Source: Datisca glomerata (taxonomy: Eukaryota; Streptophyta; Magnoliopsida; Cucurbitales; Datiscaceae). From it: a DNA stretch of 64,000 nucleotides. The translations under genes and the position numbers were made by a program. The first letter of the stretch is position 1, and each line of letters opens with the position of its first letter. Below, one piece after another: positions 16,720 to 29,199 of the stretch. The stretch is from positions 503,316 to 567,315 of the forward strand of contig QANY01002203.1 of assembly GCA_003255025.1 (NCBI GenBank), read 5' to 3'. The notes beneath the pieces were generated by a model. The model had not been told where the DNA came from. It searched no databases and saw nothing but the letters and a program-made list of their open reading frames with translations.

Positions 16720-19700
16720 ATGGCCATGGATCACTCTACCGCGCTGAGATTCCGACCATCGGAGCTTTCTTTGTTTCACCTGAAATCCATATTCCCGATC
16801 AACTACCCACGAAAGCATGGCAGACCCCTTAAATGCCGCCCGAAAATGAACCCCAATCCCTCTTTATCGGAATCGAAACGTCAACTAGTCGTAGTAGCGA
16901 AGAAAAGGTCTCCAATTGAAGGTGTGAGCGATGAGTTGAATGCAATCGCTTCTCAAAATCTGGACTATGCTGCCGCTCGCAGGAGGGTCCGATCTGCTTT
17001 CGTCGAAGTTCAACAGCAGCTTGATCACTGCCTGTTCAAGGTGAGTTTGATTTGGTTATGATCATGTCCACGGTAGCTCTTCTGACTGTTTTGGTCTTTG
17101 ATAATTGATGAAGTGATGAATTTATTTATTTTTCTATAGAAGACTAATTCATATTTTCCCATTTGGATTTTTGTGTAAATGGTGATTTTGTGGATAGATG
17201 GCTCCTTCTGGGATCAGGACTGAGGAGGTAAGCAATGCCGCTTCTTCTAATACATGACTTTGGAAAGAAGAAAAGACTTTTTTTTGCTCAGAAAACAATT
17301 GAACACACAAATGGAAGCTATTGGTTAATATCCATGAATTTTATTTATTGCTATTCAGTAAGGAGGTGAGGTGTGAATCATGAAATGTTTGCTTCCCTTT
17401 TAGGTTAAACTATGTTTTGATTTTTTAACCTCGATTCTTTTTTTTTCCCAATTTGGCCAATTTAGTCTTAAACATTAAACACTATTTATTGCTGGTCTTT
17501 AGTGTTTAACGTTGAACTTGTTTTAGGTCCCTACCATTGACTATGTAAGTGAAAAGTACAATAAGACGGTGATTAGTTTCGTATTGGAATTCATTATTAC
17601 CTTCACGCTTCACTCACGGATTTGACAATAGGGACCAAATTGATAAAAAGTTTAAAGTTTAAGGATTAAATTGACAAAAAAAAGTCATGAACCAAGATAA
17701 AATAGAGTCGAAGTTCATGGACCAAGAGTGTAGTTTACTTCTATTCATTTTTAATTTATATTGGCTGCTGAATTGTGTATTAGTTTGGGAGTTTGATCAG
17801 GCTATTGCTATAATTTAGTTCATGTTGTCTATTTTGTAGTGGTTTGAGAGGAATTCTAGGGGATTGGAAATTTTCTGCAAAAGGTGGATACCTGAACCGG
17901 ATGTTGAAATAAAAGGAGCACTATGTTTTTGCCATGGATATGGTGATACCTGCACTTTCTTCTTTGAAGGTTTGCCTTGCCATCATCTTGTTTCAAAAAG
18001 TTCCTTGCTTTTGAATTTTCAAGTTCTATTAAAGATAAAGTTGTTTTCTTTTTTGTAGGAGTTGCAAAGCATATTGCTGCATCTGGGTATGCTGTTTATG
18101 CTTTGGACTATCCCGGGTTTGGTCTCTCTGAAGGATTGCATGGTTACATCCCAAGCTTTGATGAATTAGTTGATGATGTTATCGAACAATATACAAAAAT
18201 TAAAGGTGTGACCTTTTTCATTGCAAATATCATTTTTACTGATTAGGAGTTATTAGTTATGATTTATATTACATTGGCAGGTAGGCCTGAATTGAGAGGC
18301 TTGCCCTGTTTTATATTGGGACAGTCCATGGGGGGTGCTGTTACTCTCAAAGCCCATCTAAAGAAACCCAGTGATTGGGATGGAATTGTCCTCGTGGCCC
18401 CAATGTGTAAAGTATGTTTATCCCTTTGTTCTATTGTGTAAGTGGTTCATGATGCACTTATGTTAGGCAAGGTGAAACAGGGTAGCAATGCATAGATTGA
18501 CTGACTCGAGTAGAAAAATAAAATGTAATCTGGTTTGCCGTCTCAGGAAGACTAAGATACACCTTCTATGAAGCCTATCAACGCTATAGACATTTGAATA
18601 TGCAGATTTCCTTTTCTTTCTTTTTCTTAATCTTTTTGTCTTTTAGCTGAATAAAAGCCTCGCGTTTTCTTTTGTTAATTGATTTTTACGTATGGTCTGT
18701 TATTTCTTCTTTATGGAAAGAGGCATCCATTCTTACAAAGATTCTGGAGGGTAAACCTCCACCTTGTATGTAAACGTCCACAATTCCACGAGTTAGCTAA
18801 TTTAATCTTAGCTAGCATTGTCTCGATCATGTGATTTTCTTTTAACGTTCAGGTCCTTTTACGTATGTACGATATTGAAAATATGATCTTTACATTCTTT
18901 TTTATTTGCCTGTTACTGCCTTACTAGTACGAAATTGGATTTTCTGCTACGTGATAACTATATGATCAATCAGTGCTTTTGTGGTGAATGTTCTTTTTGA
19001 CAAATGTAATGAAAAAGTTCCGACATAAGTTGCTGTAAGATTGCAGAAGATGTGACACCACCAGATGCTGTTCTGAATGTACTATCTCTAATGTCTAAAC
19101 TTATGCCAAAGGCAAAGCTCTTCCCTCTTAAAGATCTTGCTGAACTGTCTTTCAGAGACCCGAGGAAAAGGAATTTGGTTTGTATTTCGAATATGCTTCC
19201 TCAGATTATTGCTTTATTTCATGCATTATCTACCACTTTGATCAACAAGCAGGTTCAAACATTCATTTAATAGTCTTTTCTTTTCGATCGACCGAAAATC
19301 TAAGAGTTGAACTAAGAATTTATCGTGCGACTTGTTCTATTAGATGCTAGTCTCCATTTATCAATGATATGTGTCTTTCTCATTCCATTTTCTTGAAAAT
19401 AAGGCGTAAATAATTTCTCGCATTGATATCACTCTTTGCTTGTTTGGTTTGTAGGCGGTGTACAATGTGATCTCATATAATGGCCAGATGCGCTTGAAAA
19501 CTGCAATGGAACTGTTGAAAGCCACTAGTGATATTGAGAATCAAGTGGAGAAGGTCTGTTGTGTCAATTCTTATTTCTTCAGATTTTCCCAATGTCAATA
19601 ATCTAGTTATGGAAGCTGATTGATCTCGATGGATCCTGCAGGTTTCATCCCCTTTATTGATTCTTCATGGGGCGGCAGATAAGGTGACGGATCCTTTGGT

Positions 19701-19860
19701 CAGCCAGTTTCTTTACAAGAAGGCCTCGAGCAACGACAAAACGTTGAAACTTTACGACGGAAGCTATCACAGCATTCTAGAAGGGGAACCTGATGACAGA
19801 ATTTTCACCGTCCTTAGTGATATTATCGTGTGGCTGGATTCCCGGTGTTCTCAAACTTAA
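16720..19860 (+). CDS. Alpha/beta-hydrolase, monoacylglycerol lipase / caffeoylshikimate esterase family
   Basis: Eight exons: 16720-17040, 17198-17227, 17840-17969, 18059-18205, 18281-18411, 19040-19177, 19455-19553, 19642-19860. All have GT/AG borders and join in frame to 404 residues. The first ~100 residues are basic and Ser-rich, compatible with a plastid transit peptide. The hydrolase core follows: HGYGD (149-153, oxyanion loop), GQSMGG with nucleophile Ser225, HGAADK with Asp345, and YHS with His375. Family members cleave monoacylglycerols, lysophospholipids or caffeoyl shikimate; the substrate cannot be told here. Exon 6 starts at 19040, not at the later AG at 19046, because only 19040 keeps the frame (IAEDVTPP). 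It converges on the PPR gene 263 bp downstream. Confidence 0.9.
17402..17745. mobile_element. MITE-like insertion in intron 2 of the hydrolase gene
   Basis: The ~340-bp segment has loosely inverted ends (GTTAAACTATG... and, reversed, GTAAACTACAC...). It contains the phrases typical of a common plant noncoding repeat (GACCAAATTGATAAAAAG, CATGGACCAAG). Intron 2 is the longest intron of the 5' half (612 bp), and this segment accounts for over half of it. Target duplication not resolved. Confidence 0.4.
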
Positions 19861-20123
19861 GTTTCTATCTTTATTGATTTGTTACTGATTCTGTTACAAA
19901 GTATCTATAGTTACTTGAAGGAATTGATTGTTTTACTGATCCTCCTCCCATAGAGAAAATGGTGTCTCTAAGCCTGTTCTTGCAAAAGAAAAAACATACA
20001 ATTGGAAATTGTATTTGCAGGTGTAAAAAACACACATTCTGATTGACAATCAACAAGAAACTAAAAAAGACAATATCAGATGTTCTATTTTGTATCATTT
20101 CTATGGTAGGTTAGATTCTTTCT

Positions 20124-21740
20124 CTATGAGCCCTGCTGTAGCTCCAAAAGGTCAGGTACATATCCACATAATTTCAACAATTTTGTCAACCCTTTCAAAG
20201 CTTTATATATTTCCTTGCAATCAGGATGTCTCTCATCTAAAGAATAGAATTCTACTACACTATCATTAATTTCAATCAAACTACAACCTGGCACTTTTCT
20301 GAACCCCGTATCCCTCATCGCAACTTTTAACCGTGCAACGTCTTTCCATCTTCCTAAATCCCCGTAGATATTCGAAAGCATGACGTAGTTCGCAGGGTTG
20401 CTCGGTTCAAAGTCAATTAGGCGTTGAAGAGCCAGTTCAGCCAGTTCGATGTTCTTGTGAATCCTACATGCCCCAAGTAAAGCTGCCCAAATAACAGCAT
20501 CTGGTTTCATTGGCATATTTCTCACAACGTCGATAGCCTTGTCGAGAAGACCAGCGCGGCCGAGCAAATCAACCATACAACCATAATGCTCGATTTGGGG
20601 TTCAACTGAATAGTCATCAATCATCGACTGGAAATATGAAATGCCTTCTTGTACCAATCCGAGATGCGTACACGCACATAAAATTCCGACGAAAGTAATC
20701 TTGTCCGGCGTTTCTCCAACATTCTTCATTTGTTTAAACAGACTTAATGCATCTGCACATCGTCCGTGCATTGCTGTTCCACATATTACAGTGTTCCAAG
20801 TTATCAGGTCTCTTGACGACATGCTCTTGAACACGTCAATTGCGTTTCCTATGATCCCGCATTTCGCGTACATGTCAATCAATGAATTCCCGATGTAGAC
20901 GTTTTCTTTGTAACCAACGCTCATTGCATATATATGTAGCCATTTACCCAAATCTAAAGCACCTAATCTTGCACAAGAAGATAAAACAGTCACAAGTGTG
21001 GCATCATTAGGAGACACGTTACTCTCAACAAGCATCCTTTTGAAACATTCTAGAACTTCGAAAAACCGTCCATTGTGTGAGTATCCGCCGATCAATCCAT
21101 TCCAGGAGAAAATATTCCTCTCAGGCATCTCTTGAAACAGCCTCTCACACGCTTCAACGTCACCGTTCTTCGCGTAACCATTCAACAACGTATTCCAAGA
21201 CATAACGTCCCGGTTTGGCATTTTATCGAAAAGCTTTCGAGCTGACACCATATCCCTCGATTCTATGTAACCGGAAACCATAATGTTCCATAGCACGATA
21301 TCTCGTTCCGGTGCCAAATCGAAAAGGCGCCTTGCAGAAACCATATCATTACATTGAATATATCCATTAATCATAGATGTCCAAGAAACCACATTTCTCT
21401 CAGGCATTTCACCAAACACTTTATATGCATCTACTATTGATCCTCCACTCGCATACATATCAATCAAAGTGGTAGCCACGAACTGGTTTGCTCTAAAACC
21501 ACCCTTAACAACTACACAATGCACTCCCTCACCTTCAACATTTGCACTAATTTTTGCACAAGATTTAAGAACAATGGGAAATGTGAAGCAGTTGGGCTTC
21601 ACGTCCATGCTCTTCATCTTCACAAACAAAAACACCACTTCCCTGTAAAACTCATTCTGGATATACCCCCTAAAGATAGCATTCCATAGTGAAACATTTG
21701 GGTCAGGAAAACGATCGAACATTTGGCGAGCATGTGTCAT
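20124..21740 (-). CDS. PLS-class pentatricopeptide repeat protein, E/E+ type
   Basis: About 538 residues from the first in-frame ATG (21738-21740) with a run of P, L and S repeats. Examples are VVSWTSMINGYIQ, DVMSWNTLLNGYAK and DLITWNTVICGTAMHG. It ends in E and E+ motifs (GCSLIEINDSVVEFYSLDERH) and has no DYW domain. Such proteins bind organelle RNAs and mostly specify C-to-U editing sites with a DYW partner. The same frame stays open upstream to 21956 and encodes a convincing PPR N-terminus (FISLLQSCKSLNLLHKLQAH, NDYVAPSFVYACA) with no ATG before a TGA at 21957-21959. The true start may therefore be in an upstream exon or lost. No stop interrupts the rest. Confidence 0.85.
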   Translation of the reverse strand: MTHARQMFDRFPDPNVSLWNAIFRGYIQNEFYREVVFLFVKMKSMDVKPNCFTFPIVLKSCAKISANVEGEGVHCVVVKGGFRANQFVATTLIDMYASGGSIVDAYKVFGEMPERNVVSWTSMINGYIQCNDMVSARRLFDLAPERDIVLWNIMVSGYIESRDMVSARKLFDKMPNRDVMSWNTLLNGYAKNGDVEACERLFQEMPERNIFSWNGLIGGYSHNGRFFEVLECFKRMLVESNVSPNDATLVTVLSSCARLGALDLGKWLHIYAMSVGYKENVYIGNSLIDMYAKCGIIGNAIDVFKSMSSRDLITWNTVICGTAMHGRCADALSLFKQMKNVGETPDKITFVGILCACTHLGLVQEGISYFQSMIDDYSVEPQIEHYGCMVDLLGRAGLLDKAIDVVRNMPMKPDAVIWAALLGACRIHKNIELAELALQRLIDFEPSNPANYVMLSNIYGDLGRWKDVARLKVAMRDTGFRKVPGCSLIEINDSVVEFYSLDERHPDCKEIYKALKGLTKLLKLCGYVPDLLELQQGS

Positions 21741-21956
21741 TTGCTTCAACCCCGCGCACGCGTATACAAAAGATGGAGCGACGTAGTCATTATGAAGGAA
21801 ACCATGTGTAATGATGTGGGCTTGTAATTTGTGAAGGAGATTCAGAGACTTACATGATTGTAAGAGGGAGATGAAATGTTCCTCAAGAAGTCTTCTGTGA
21901 GTGTGATTTTGAGCTAGAAACTTAGCTATTTTAATGGAGTACTGTATGTACTTTAA

Positions 21957-23384
21957 TCAATCAGATCTTCTGTAATTCGGGAAAAAGGATCAATAGGAAT
22001 GATATAGCTAGAGTAGAAGGAAAATGCTTCCTATATAAAAAAGGAAAAACTACAAGTTCAGTGGCTTTGGTCGGGAAACTTTTGATTTCGTAAAACTTCA
22101 ATCTATAAGTTGCAATTGCATAGCAAGCCAGCCCCTCCGTCGATTGTCGTTAAATGCCGTCGTTCATAAATAGCTTGGTTTGATTTTTGGGTTTGATATG
22201 TTTAAAATAGAGCTTCATGGTTCGATTCACCGAATGATGAATGTGCTGAATTGATGAGTGATCGGTTCGGTCAATCTGTTTACATATATACAAAACAATT
22301 TAATATATTTTAATTTGGGGTCCGCACTAAATTTGAAAGTGAGTCGGTGACTAATAAAATTTTAGTTTTAGTCTCGTTTTCCCTAACATTCTCATGTTCT
22401 CCCCATTCTTGATCCAGCCCCGCAGGCCGCCTGTGCTTATTCCCCATTGGCTCTGTCTAGTTACTCTCACCCTCCTCTCTCTCCTTCTCCCTCTGTCTCT
22501 CCCTCTCCCACTCCCTCTCCATTTCTCTCACCCCTCTGTCTCCCTCTCGTTCTTATTTTTCTTGTATCTCTGGACTCTCGTTTTATCCCTCTCACTCTCA
22601 ATGACTCAGTTCACCGTCTAAGCCCCTCAACGCCTCACAACAATGTCAATGGATTGTTTCTTTTATAATTATTATCAATTGCAGCTAACATGGTAAAAAT
22701 GATATTATGTGCGATGGAAATCATAAAAGTCGACTGTGAAATTAGATGCATGATCAATATATGAATGCCCGCTTGATTATTTACATTTAACAATATGCAT
22801 TTAATATTATTTAGAATGAAACAATTATACAATTGTTTCAATATATAAAAAGTCATTCAGAATAGTTTATGTATATATGTGCGTATGTAGGTATATACGT
22901 ATGTATGTATATACATTGTAAAAGAAAGTGACCCAATAGAAAATCTCCTAGCTCCCTTGCTGATAATTCAACTAGTTAAATTGACCAAATTAAAAGTTGA
23001 GAGACCACATTGATAATAACCCTTAACGATGGACCAAATTATATTTTTTCCAAATGAAAAGTATAAGAACTAATCCAAGCTTGTTAAATATAGGAACGCT
23101 ATCAAAGAATATGCAAAGCTCAAGTAATTATATTACTTAATCATACTTTAGTCTCTCACATTTCAAGCTATACAGTTTAGCCAATCAACTTGCGATCGTG
23201 AGCTGCCACAAGATTTTCCCTAAAATTTGCTCCAACTTGATTTCAATTATTAAATATAAATATACATGAATGTTCGAAACAATAGAGTCAAATTTTCTTC
23301 TCTTTTCAAAGAAATAACATTAGTTCAGGTATTAGCATTTTCCTACCTTGTACATAAAACGGATAAATATATTTTTCTCCTCCA
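21957..23384. other. Intergenic, with CT-rich low-complexity tract
   Basis: No gene recognised. About 22465-22560 is a CT-rich imperfect microsatellite (CTCTCC repeats) that makes two overlapping spurious frames. A short block near 22975-23040 contains the GACCAAATTA phrases also seen in the intron-2 MITE-like segment. Near 22870-22915 there is a TATGTATGTA-rich stretch. Confidence 0.5.
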
Positions 23385-23785
23385 ACTATCATCGTATGAT
23401 GCTTTAAACCATGAGCTTCTCAAGGTGTAAATTGGGTTCCTAAACTAGCATCTAAGTTTCAATTGACCTATTTCTTATTAACTTTTCCATCCAAAGTTTA
23501 ATATATCTTTTCAATTCATGAGTTGCCTAAACTATTAAATTGCGTTGGTTCAAACATTAAGGTCATGCTCAAGCAAAAAAATCATGTTTCAAGCTAGAAA
23601 CCTCAATTTGAAAATGACCTTCCATCAAACCACAAATATTTATTGAGTTTGGTAGCTCATGTGTTCAAAACATGTTGAATTTTGATGAGAAATTGATGAA
23701 TTAAAAATTAAATAGTCCAATTGAAACTTTAATGATAATTCAGAACTTTTTCAAATCGTATGATTTAAAGTATCGATAATGTGAA
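23385..23785. mobile_element. Possible MITE with inverted ends
   Basis: The left end (TATCATCGTATGATGCTTTAAA, about 23388-23409, written here only as landmark) is loosely inverted relative to the right end (ATCGTATGATTTAAAGTATC, about 23756-23775). The 400 bp between have no coding capacity and are AT-rich, as in plant miniature inverted-repeat elements. No target duplication was confirmed. Confidence 0.3.
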
Positions 23786-25752
23786 TCAATATGGCAAATA
23801 GAATTACGTGGAAGGGTATCTCTTATCACCGAGCGGGGTACCTAGATGCACTAAATCTGTTGGAGGTAACTCGTTATAGTAAAAATGAGATATGTACCTT
23901 AAATATGTTGGAGAGAGATACTTTAAATATTTGTTGTTTTGGATATATAGGTTTGGCACCATAGCCGTTGGTATATTAGAATTTTACTATGTGGAGAGTA
24001 GGAACATTATATTCATTGTTTCGTTTATCATTACAAGAAAAATGGAATGTACGTTGCACTTATTTTACAAGTTAATGTAATGTTACAGATTGAATCATTG
24101 ATGATATATATGTTGAAGTACAAGAAGAAAATATTGTTGATAAATAATCAATAATGTTTTAGCATAATTTTCTGTTGCAGCTTATAGTTCTCTCTAACAG
24201 CCCTTAATAGCATGTTATGGTAAAATGTAATATTATTCAATATATTAGCATTGGATGTTTGATGAGGTATATGTGTAGTTGTTAAATTGTTCCCACCAAT
24301 GTTATTAGAATCGTGATTCTACCTATAATCGTTGAGAGATCTCACGGATCGAATAGTATGATCGAATCGTGGATCGTAAGATCCTACTATATACTAATGA
24401 TATTATGAAAAAACATAATTTATCAAATGACATATTAAAATTCTTGAATATAGTTAATTAATCAATGATAAATTTCACTATTTTACTAAGTAAAATTTAA
24501 ATAAATAAAAAAACTTAAAAATTAAATATATTAAATGAATTTTATATTGTTTTTTTTAGAATATCTTATAAAATTATAGTTAGTAGGATCGTAAAATCGT
24601 AATAGGGATAAGTTTGGATATAAGGATAAATTTTCTGAATCACCTATTGAATCTTTCTTTTCTCTGCTCTTTTTATTTACGTGCACTGTGCTTTTTTTGT
24701 ATTTAATATTCTGGCAATTACTTTTTAACTATTTTCGAGTATCAGTACTTATGAGATACAGTAAAATATTTAATCTTGAAAGTAAAATATTTTTAATTCT
24801 TTATTAGCATTTAATGATGATGAGATATGATAGTTTTCTTAAACTTTTTTAAGTAGTATTACTAACGCGATATGGTAAAATATTTAATCTTAGAAGTGAT
24901 CTATTGATATTTTATCACTTTTGTCTGTAATTTTTCAGTAAACATGAAAAATGTAGTCAATGTTCTTGACAGAATAACCAATTACTTCTGTCAAGTCACA
25001 TATTCTTCAGGAATTCATAATTTTCTTTGACTAGTTGTGACAATTAAGTGAATATATATCAAATTTGATCTATTTAAGATAAGGGTAATTCTAAAATTAT
25101 ATCTAATTATAATGCGAAAAAGATGTTAAAAAAATTAAGAATATCTCAAAAATTGATTCAAGGAGTTGATTGTTTCGCGCAATTTAGAATGATCATCGTG
25201 ATTAAATTGTTGAAAAAATATGATTATCATGTCTAATTCTATATGATAATCTATAAAATGATGAGTGATAATTTAAGATTATTATGTTTGGCGTATGTTA
25301 ATTTTTATTGTAAATTTATATAAATAATATGAAGTTCTTAAATGGTCTTTAAGTTTCATTATGTAAAAACTAAATTTGACATGCAATTTCAATAATAATT
25401 TAATTATGTTTGATTAATTTGTAAATAGATTAATAATGATAAACAAAACTTTAATTAAGTTATTTTTTAATTAAAATAAAAAAATGAGAGACCGTGAAAA
25501 GAAGAAGTGACATGATAAAAGTAATTTTGTTTGATATTAGAATTGTAATTGAATTGTAAATTACGATTACATATCTTCTTTAATTCAGTTGTCATAAAAA
25601 TTGCAAACTAAGACTTACATGCAAACTAAGATTATATCATAATTTATTAATTACTCCAAATAAATATGATGGTTCAATTATAAAATAATATAATATAGTT
25701 TCTCACATCTCTGCTTCAATTCAATTGCATAATAATGATTAATATATAAAAT
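23786..25752. other. AT-rich intergenic sequence
   Basis: No gene recognised. At 24310-24600 there are scattered GATCGTAAGATC / AATCGTGATTC words, a short simple-repeat-like family. Direct repeats of AAAATATTTAATCTT occur near 24765 and 24872. The remainder is unremarkable. Confidence 0.5.
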
Positions 25753-25969
25753 ACACCATTGTACTTTGATCAAAATGTAAAATATACCTCTAATTTTTTT
25801 TTTCATATTTCTATACTCTTGTAGTTTAAAAAACTATAAAAAAACATTATTCTATTAAATTACACCATTGTACTTTGATCAAAATGTAAAATATATCCCT
25901 AAATTTTTTTTCATATTTTTATACTCTTGTAGTTTAAAAAAACTATAAAACGCACCATTCTATTAAATT
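25753..25969. repeat. Tandem duplication, two ~109-bp units
   Basis: Two adjacent copies begin ACACCATTGTACTTTGATCA at 25753 and 25862 and both end TCTATTAAATT. They differ mainly in homopolymer lengths and a few substitutions, suggesting a recent local duplication in noncoding DNA. Confidence 0.9.
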
Positions 25970-26144
25970 AAAGGATTGGAACTAACAATAATTTTTTTAA
26001 TACAAAATATCCCTCTCTCTTCCTTCCCAGTACCTCAACAGGTCTTAATCTCTAGTCTGTTCTCTCTCTCTAAAGTCTGAGAGATTAAGACAATTAATTA
26101 GAAATGTTAAGTAGTAATTAAAGTAATGTGTCGTTCATTTTCCT

Positions 26145-26400
26145 AGCATTATGGGCGTAGGAGTCAATTCATAAGTTAAAAATATTGACCGAATTCAAGT
26201 CATAGGATTAGTTTGATCTGAGTCGTTCATTTAGTTGCGAGGATAAATCTGAGTCATTTAAGCACTTTAATCCAGCCATTGATTAAGTAATATATATACA
26301 TCTTCTTCTTTAGCTTTATGATATTTTTTCTCATTTGCTCTCTTTCTCTTCTCTCGGTTGAAGGTGTCATGGCCTAGGGTTTTTTTTGCTTCTTCAACGT
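26145..26400 (+). repeat. Direct repeat copy A, promoter/5'-UTR-like
   Basis: This ~250-bp segment recurs at 30105..30330 in the same direction. Shared landmarks in order are AAAATATTGACCGAATTCAA, TAATATATATAC, CTTCTTCTTTAG, a pyrimidine-rich tract and ATGGCCTAGGGTTT. The TATA-like run, pyrimidine tract and AGGGTTT box resemble a plant housekeeping promoter and leader. It lies upstream of the Per1-like pseudogene and may be its promoter, though 2.8 kb of sequence separates them. Confidence 0.6.
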
Positions 26401-29157
26401 CAAATTTGCTATGCTTTTTTCACTTCTTAATTTCCTTGTTAACCAGTGTTTAATCTAGGTTTTTTTTTCAATTTTCTAGAATTTAATCTTTACTCTTCTG
26501 TTTCATTTTTGTATTTACTGTTTTCTTCATTGCTTTGTTAGAATCTTAGATCTGATCTTTTTTATCTATATGTTGTTTCTTTGTTATGTAAAACAATGTG
26601 TTATATTTCTAAGAAAAATAAAATGGTTTTAATTAAATGTTCATTGATCTTCGGAAAAGGTTTTAAGATAATTCATCCAGCAGGATTTTAACATTATTAG
26701 ATTTTTAGTATTTCAAGATGATTTTATACAAAGGTTTGATTTATTTTTTTCTATGAGGTCTAGAAATATTGATTGGATTACAGATGTCTGCTTATTGTTA
26801 TTTGGTGAATGGTAGATTTTGGCTGAGTATGATTTGTTTTTTTGTTATCTGCTTTGTTTTATATGACGCATACTCTGTATATCTCTATCTTCTTAATTGG
26901 TTTGTTTAGGGTATTTTGTTGTTTTTTTTAAACTTAGGATATTTTGTTAGGATATAGTTATTTTTAGTCAATCGGTGGTCTTTGTTTTTTCAGTTCCGTT
27001 TTCAGTCGGTAAGTTTTGTTTATTTTCTTTGTTTTATTTTCAGTCGGTAAGCTTTGTTTGTGTTGTTTGTTTATGTGTAAATTTGACTTAGCTATTATAG
27101 ACATTTAACTTCTTCATCGTAGCCTTTTGTGTTTCTTTACTCTTTGTTTGTGAAGGTGGGTTAAAATTTTCTTAATTGTTGGACATGCATGGTTTCTGTT
27201 TTTGTTGGGTGTGTTGATTTCTGGTTTTTGGCTCTGTGTGTATGGTTTTCAGTGTAGTTCTCATTTGTCTTGTGATGGTTTTAGCTTGGTCTGTTCATAA
27301 TTGGAGATGTGTTTTGGTAGATTTTAAACTTCTGTTTGTGATAGTACAACTTTGTGAGAATTTTTTCCTTTTCATTTTTGTTGTTAGTTGGTGTTTAATT
27401 TAGGTTTTCCATTTCCTTTGATAATTAGTGTTTAACTCTAGGATTTTTCCGATTATTACAGATGTAATTTATAATTTGGTTTTGTTCGATTATTTGTTGT
27501 TGTTGTGGGTTGATTTTTATACTTTTAAGAATTAGGTTTTATTAGTATATTTAATGATTTGGAGGGTTTTTTATTTTTTATAGGTATGTGCTTTTTCCCG
27601 TCTGATTTTCTATTTTTTCGGATAGATTTGTATAATGTTTTTTGGTTTTGGTTGGTATTTTGCTGACTTTTGTTTGGTGGTTGTGCCCTTTTTGTTAATC
27701 GGTGTAACAGTGGATTTTGTTTTTCTTGTCTCAATCGTTGATATCCACATACCCCTTTGTTTGGGTTTAGGATAGACTTACATTGTATTGCAAGTATATC
27801 TTTTCAATAATCTGTGATCTTTTTTGTCTGTCTTAATCGGTGGGGTTTGTTTGTTTTCCATTTGTGGTTATAGAAATTTGATATTCACGTGTTATCCAGC
27901 TCCCAATTTTTCTTTTGCTACATTTTTCTTCCTGTGACTTTTGGTTTGTAACGTGAGTTAGGATTTTCATTTGATTGTAATGTGAATATTCACATGTTTC
28001 TAAGTAATGAGTGTTATGTTGATATTCAAATGATTTTTGATGTAGTTCCTTTCTTTTGGCTCTTTATACATGTTCATTTGGTTTTGTGATTGCTTACTTT
28101 TGGTTTAGTCATTGGTTCATGTTTGTTAGTAATATTTTAGCTTAAGTGATTTGGCTTTGCATTTTTTTGCCTCTGACTTTTGAGTGTATTTATCTGCTCT
28201 TTTCTCATATATGTTGGTAATGGTTTTAAAAAGGTTAATTTTTTATAATAACTTAAGATTTCAGCCTCAATTGTATTGTTGATCTTTCTTTTTCTTGTTC
28301 TTTCTTCTACTCTTTCTTTTTTTTTCTTTTGTCTTGCTTCTTCTTCTATGTCTTTCTTTCCCTTCTTTTTTTTTCCATGTTTTAGCTTTAGTTTTTGTCT
28401 TTCTTTTTCTTTCGTTATTCGTGCTTTTTATATGTATTTTCTGTTTATCTGTTGGTCTGTTAATAAAGTTTGATTTTTGAGTTTGATTTTTTTTGTGACT
28501 TCGAGAAATGCTGATTGAATTACAAATGTTTGTTTACTGTTATTTGGTTAAATGGTGGTTTTTTTCTGAGAGTGTTGTTTTATGATTTTTTTAATTATAT
28601 GTTCTGTTTTATTCGGCGCATACTATTTTTTATGTCTATCATTTTAATTTGATGTGTGGTCTTTTATATTATTTGTTTAAGGTTTTTACGTTATTGTTTA
28701 GGATAAAGGTGTATTATCTTTTGAAAAGAGTTGTATTATTTTGTCATTTTATCGAGAGTGTTCAGTTATTTATATTTTTCTACTCATATTATTTGTTTCT
28801 GTTGTCAATCGATAGTCTTTGTTTTTAGCTGTTGTGGTCATGTTATGCGGCTCAATGAGTTTTATTTCTTTTCTTTGTTTGTGTGTGTAAATTAGGCTTA
28901 CTTATTATGGACAATAGGAACTCGTCTTTCAATGACAAATTGAATGAAAAGCATGACAAATGGCTTAGAATAATTAAACAAGAAAATAGTTTAAACTAAC
29001 TTGCTTTTGGAGATAACTTATATGTTGATTATTATCTTTGCGAATGCATACTATAGTTTCTTTCTTTTCTTTTCCGTGATGAGATCTTGTTAGTCATTTG
29101 TTGATATTATTTTAAAGGAATTCACTTTTCTCCTAACTTTCATACAGATAAAAAAGA
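26401..29157 (+). other. T-rich sequence, probably old introns, with a 1.75-kb-spaced diverged repeat
   Basis: The plus strand is strongly T- and G/T-rich, like plant intron DNA. About 26730-27110 and 28480-28910 are diverged direct copies (shared words ATTACAGATGTCTG/ATTACAAATGTTTG, CTTGTTATTTGGT-like, GACGCATACT/GGCGCATACT, CTATTATAGAC/CTTATTATGGAC). Frames found here, for example around 28276-28480, are low-complexity T-rich artefacts. Confidence 0.5.
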
Positions 29158-29199
29158 ATGTTTAAAGGACTATGTTTTTATTGTTCTTATTTTATAGGG

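Noticed and set aside
22394..22668. Pro/Ser/Leu-rich frames
   Set aside because: Produced by a CTCTCC microsatellite; no start context or homologous pattern.
24300..24610. GATCG-rich words considered as a regulatory array
   Set aside because: Irregular spacing and simple composition; more like a degenerate dispersed repeat.
28276..28480. Two overlapping frames of 60-65 codons
   Set aside because: Almost only Phe, Leu and Ser from a T-rich tract; low complexity, no family resemblance.
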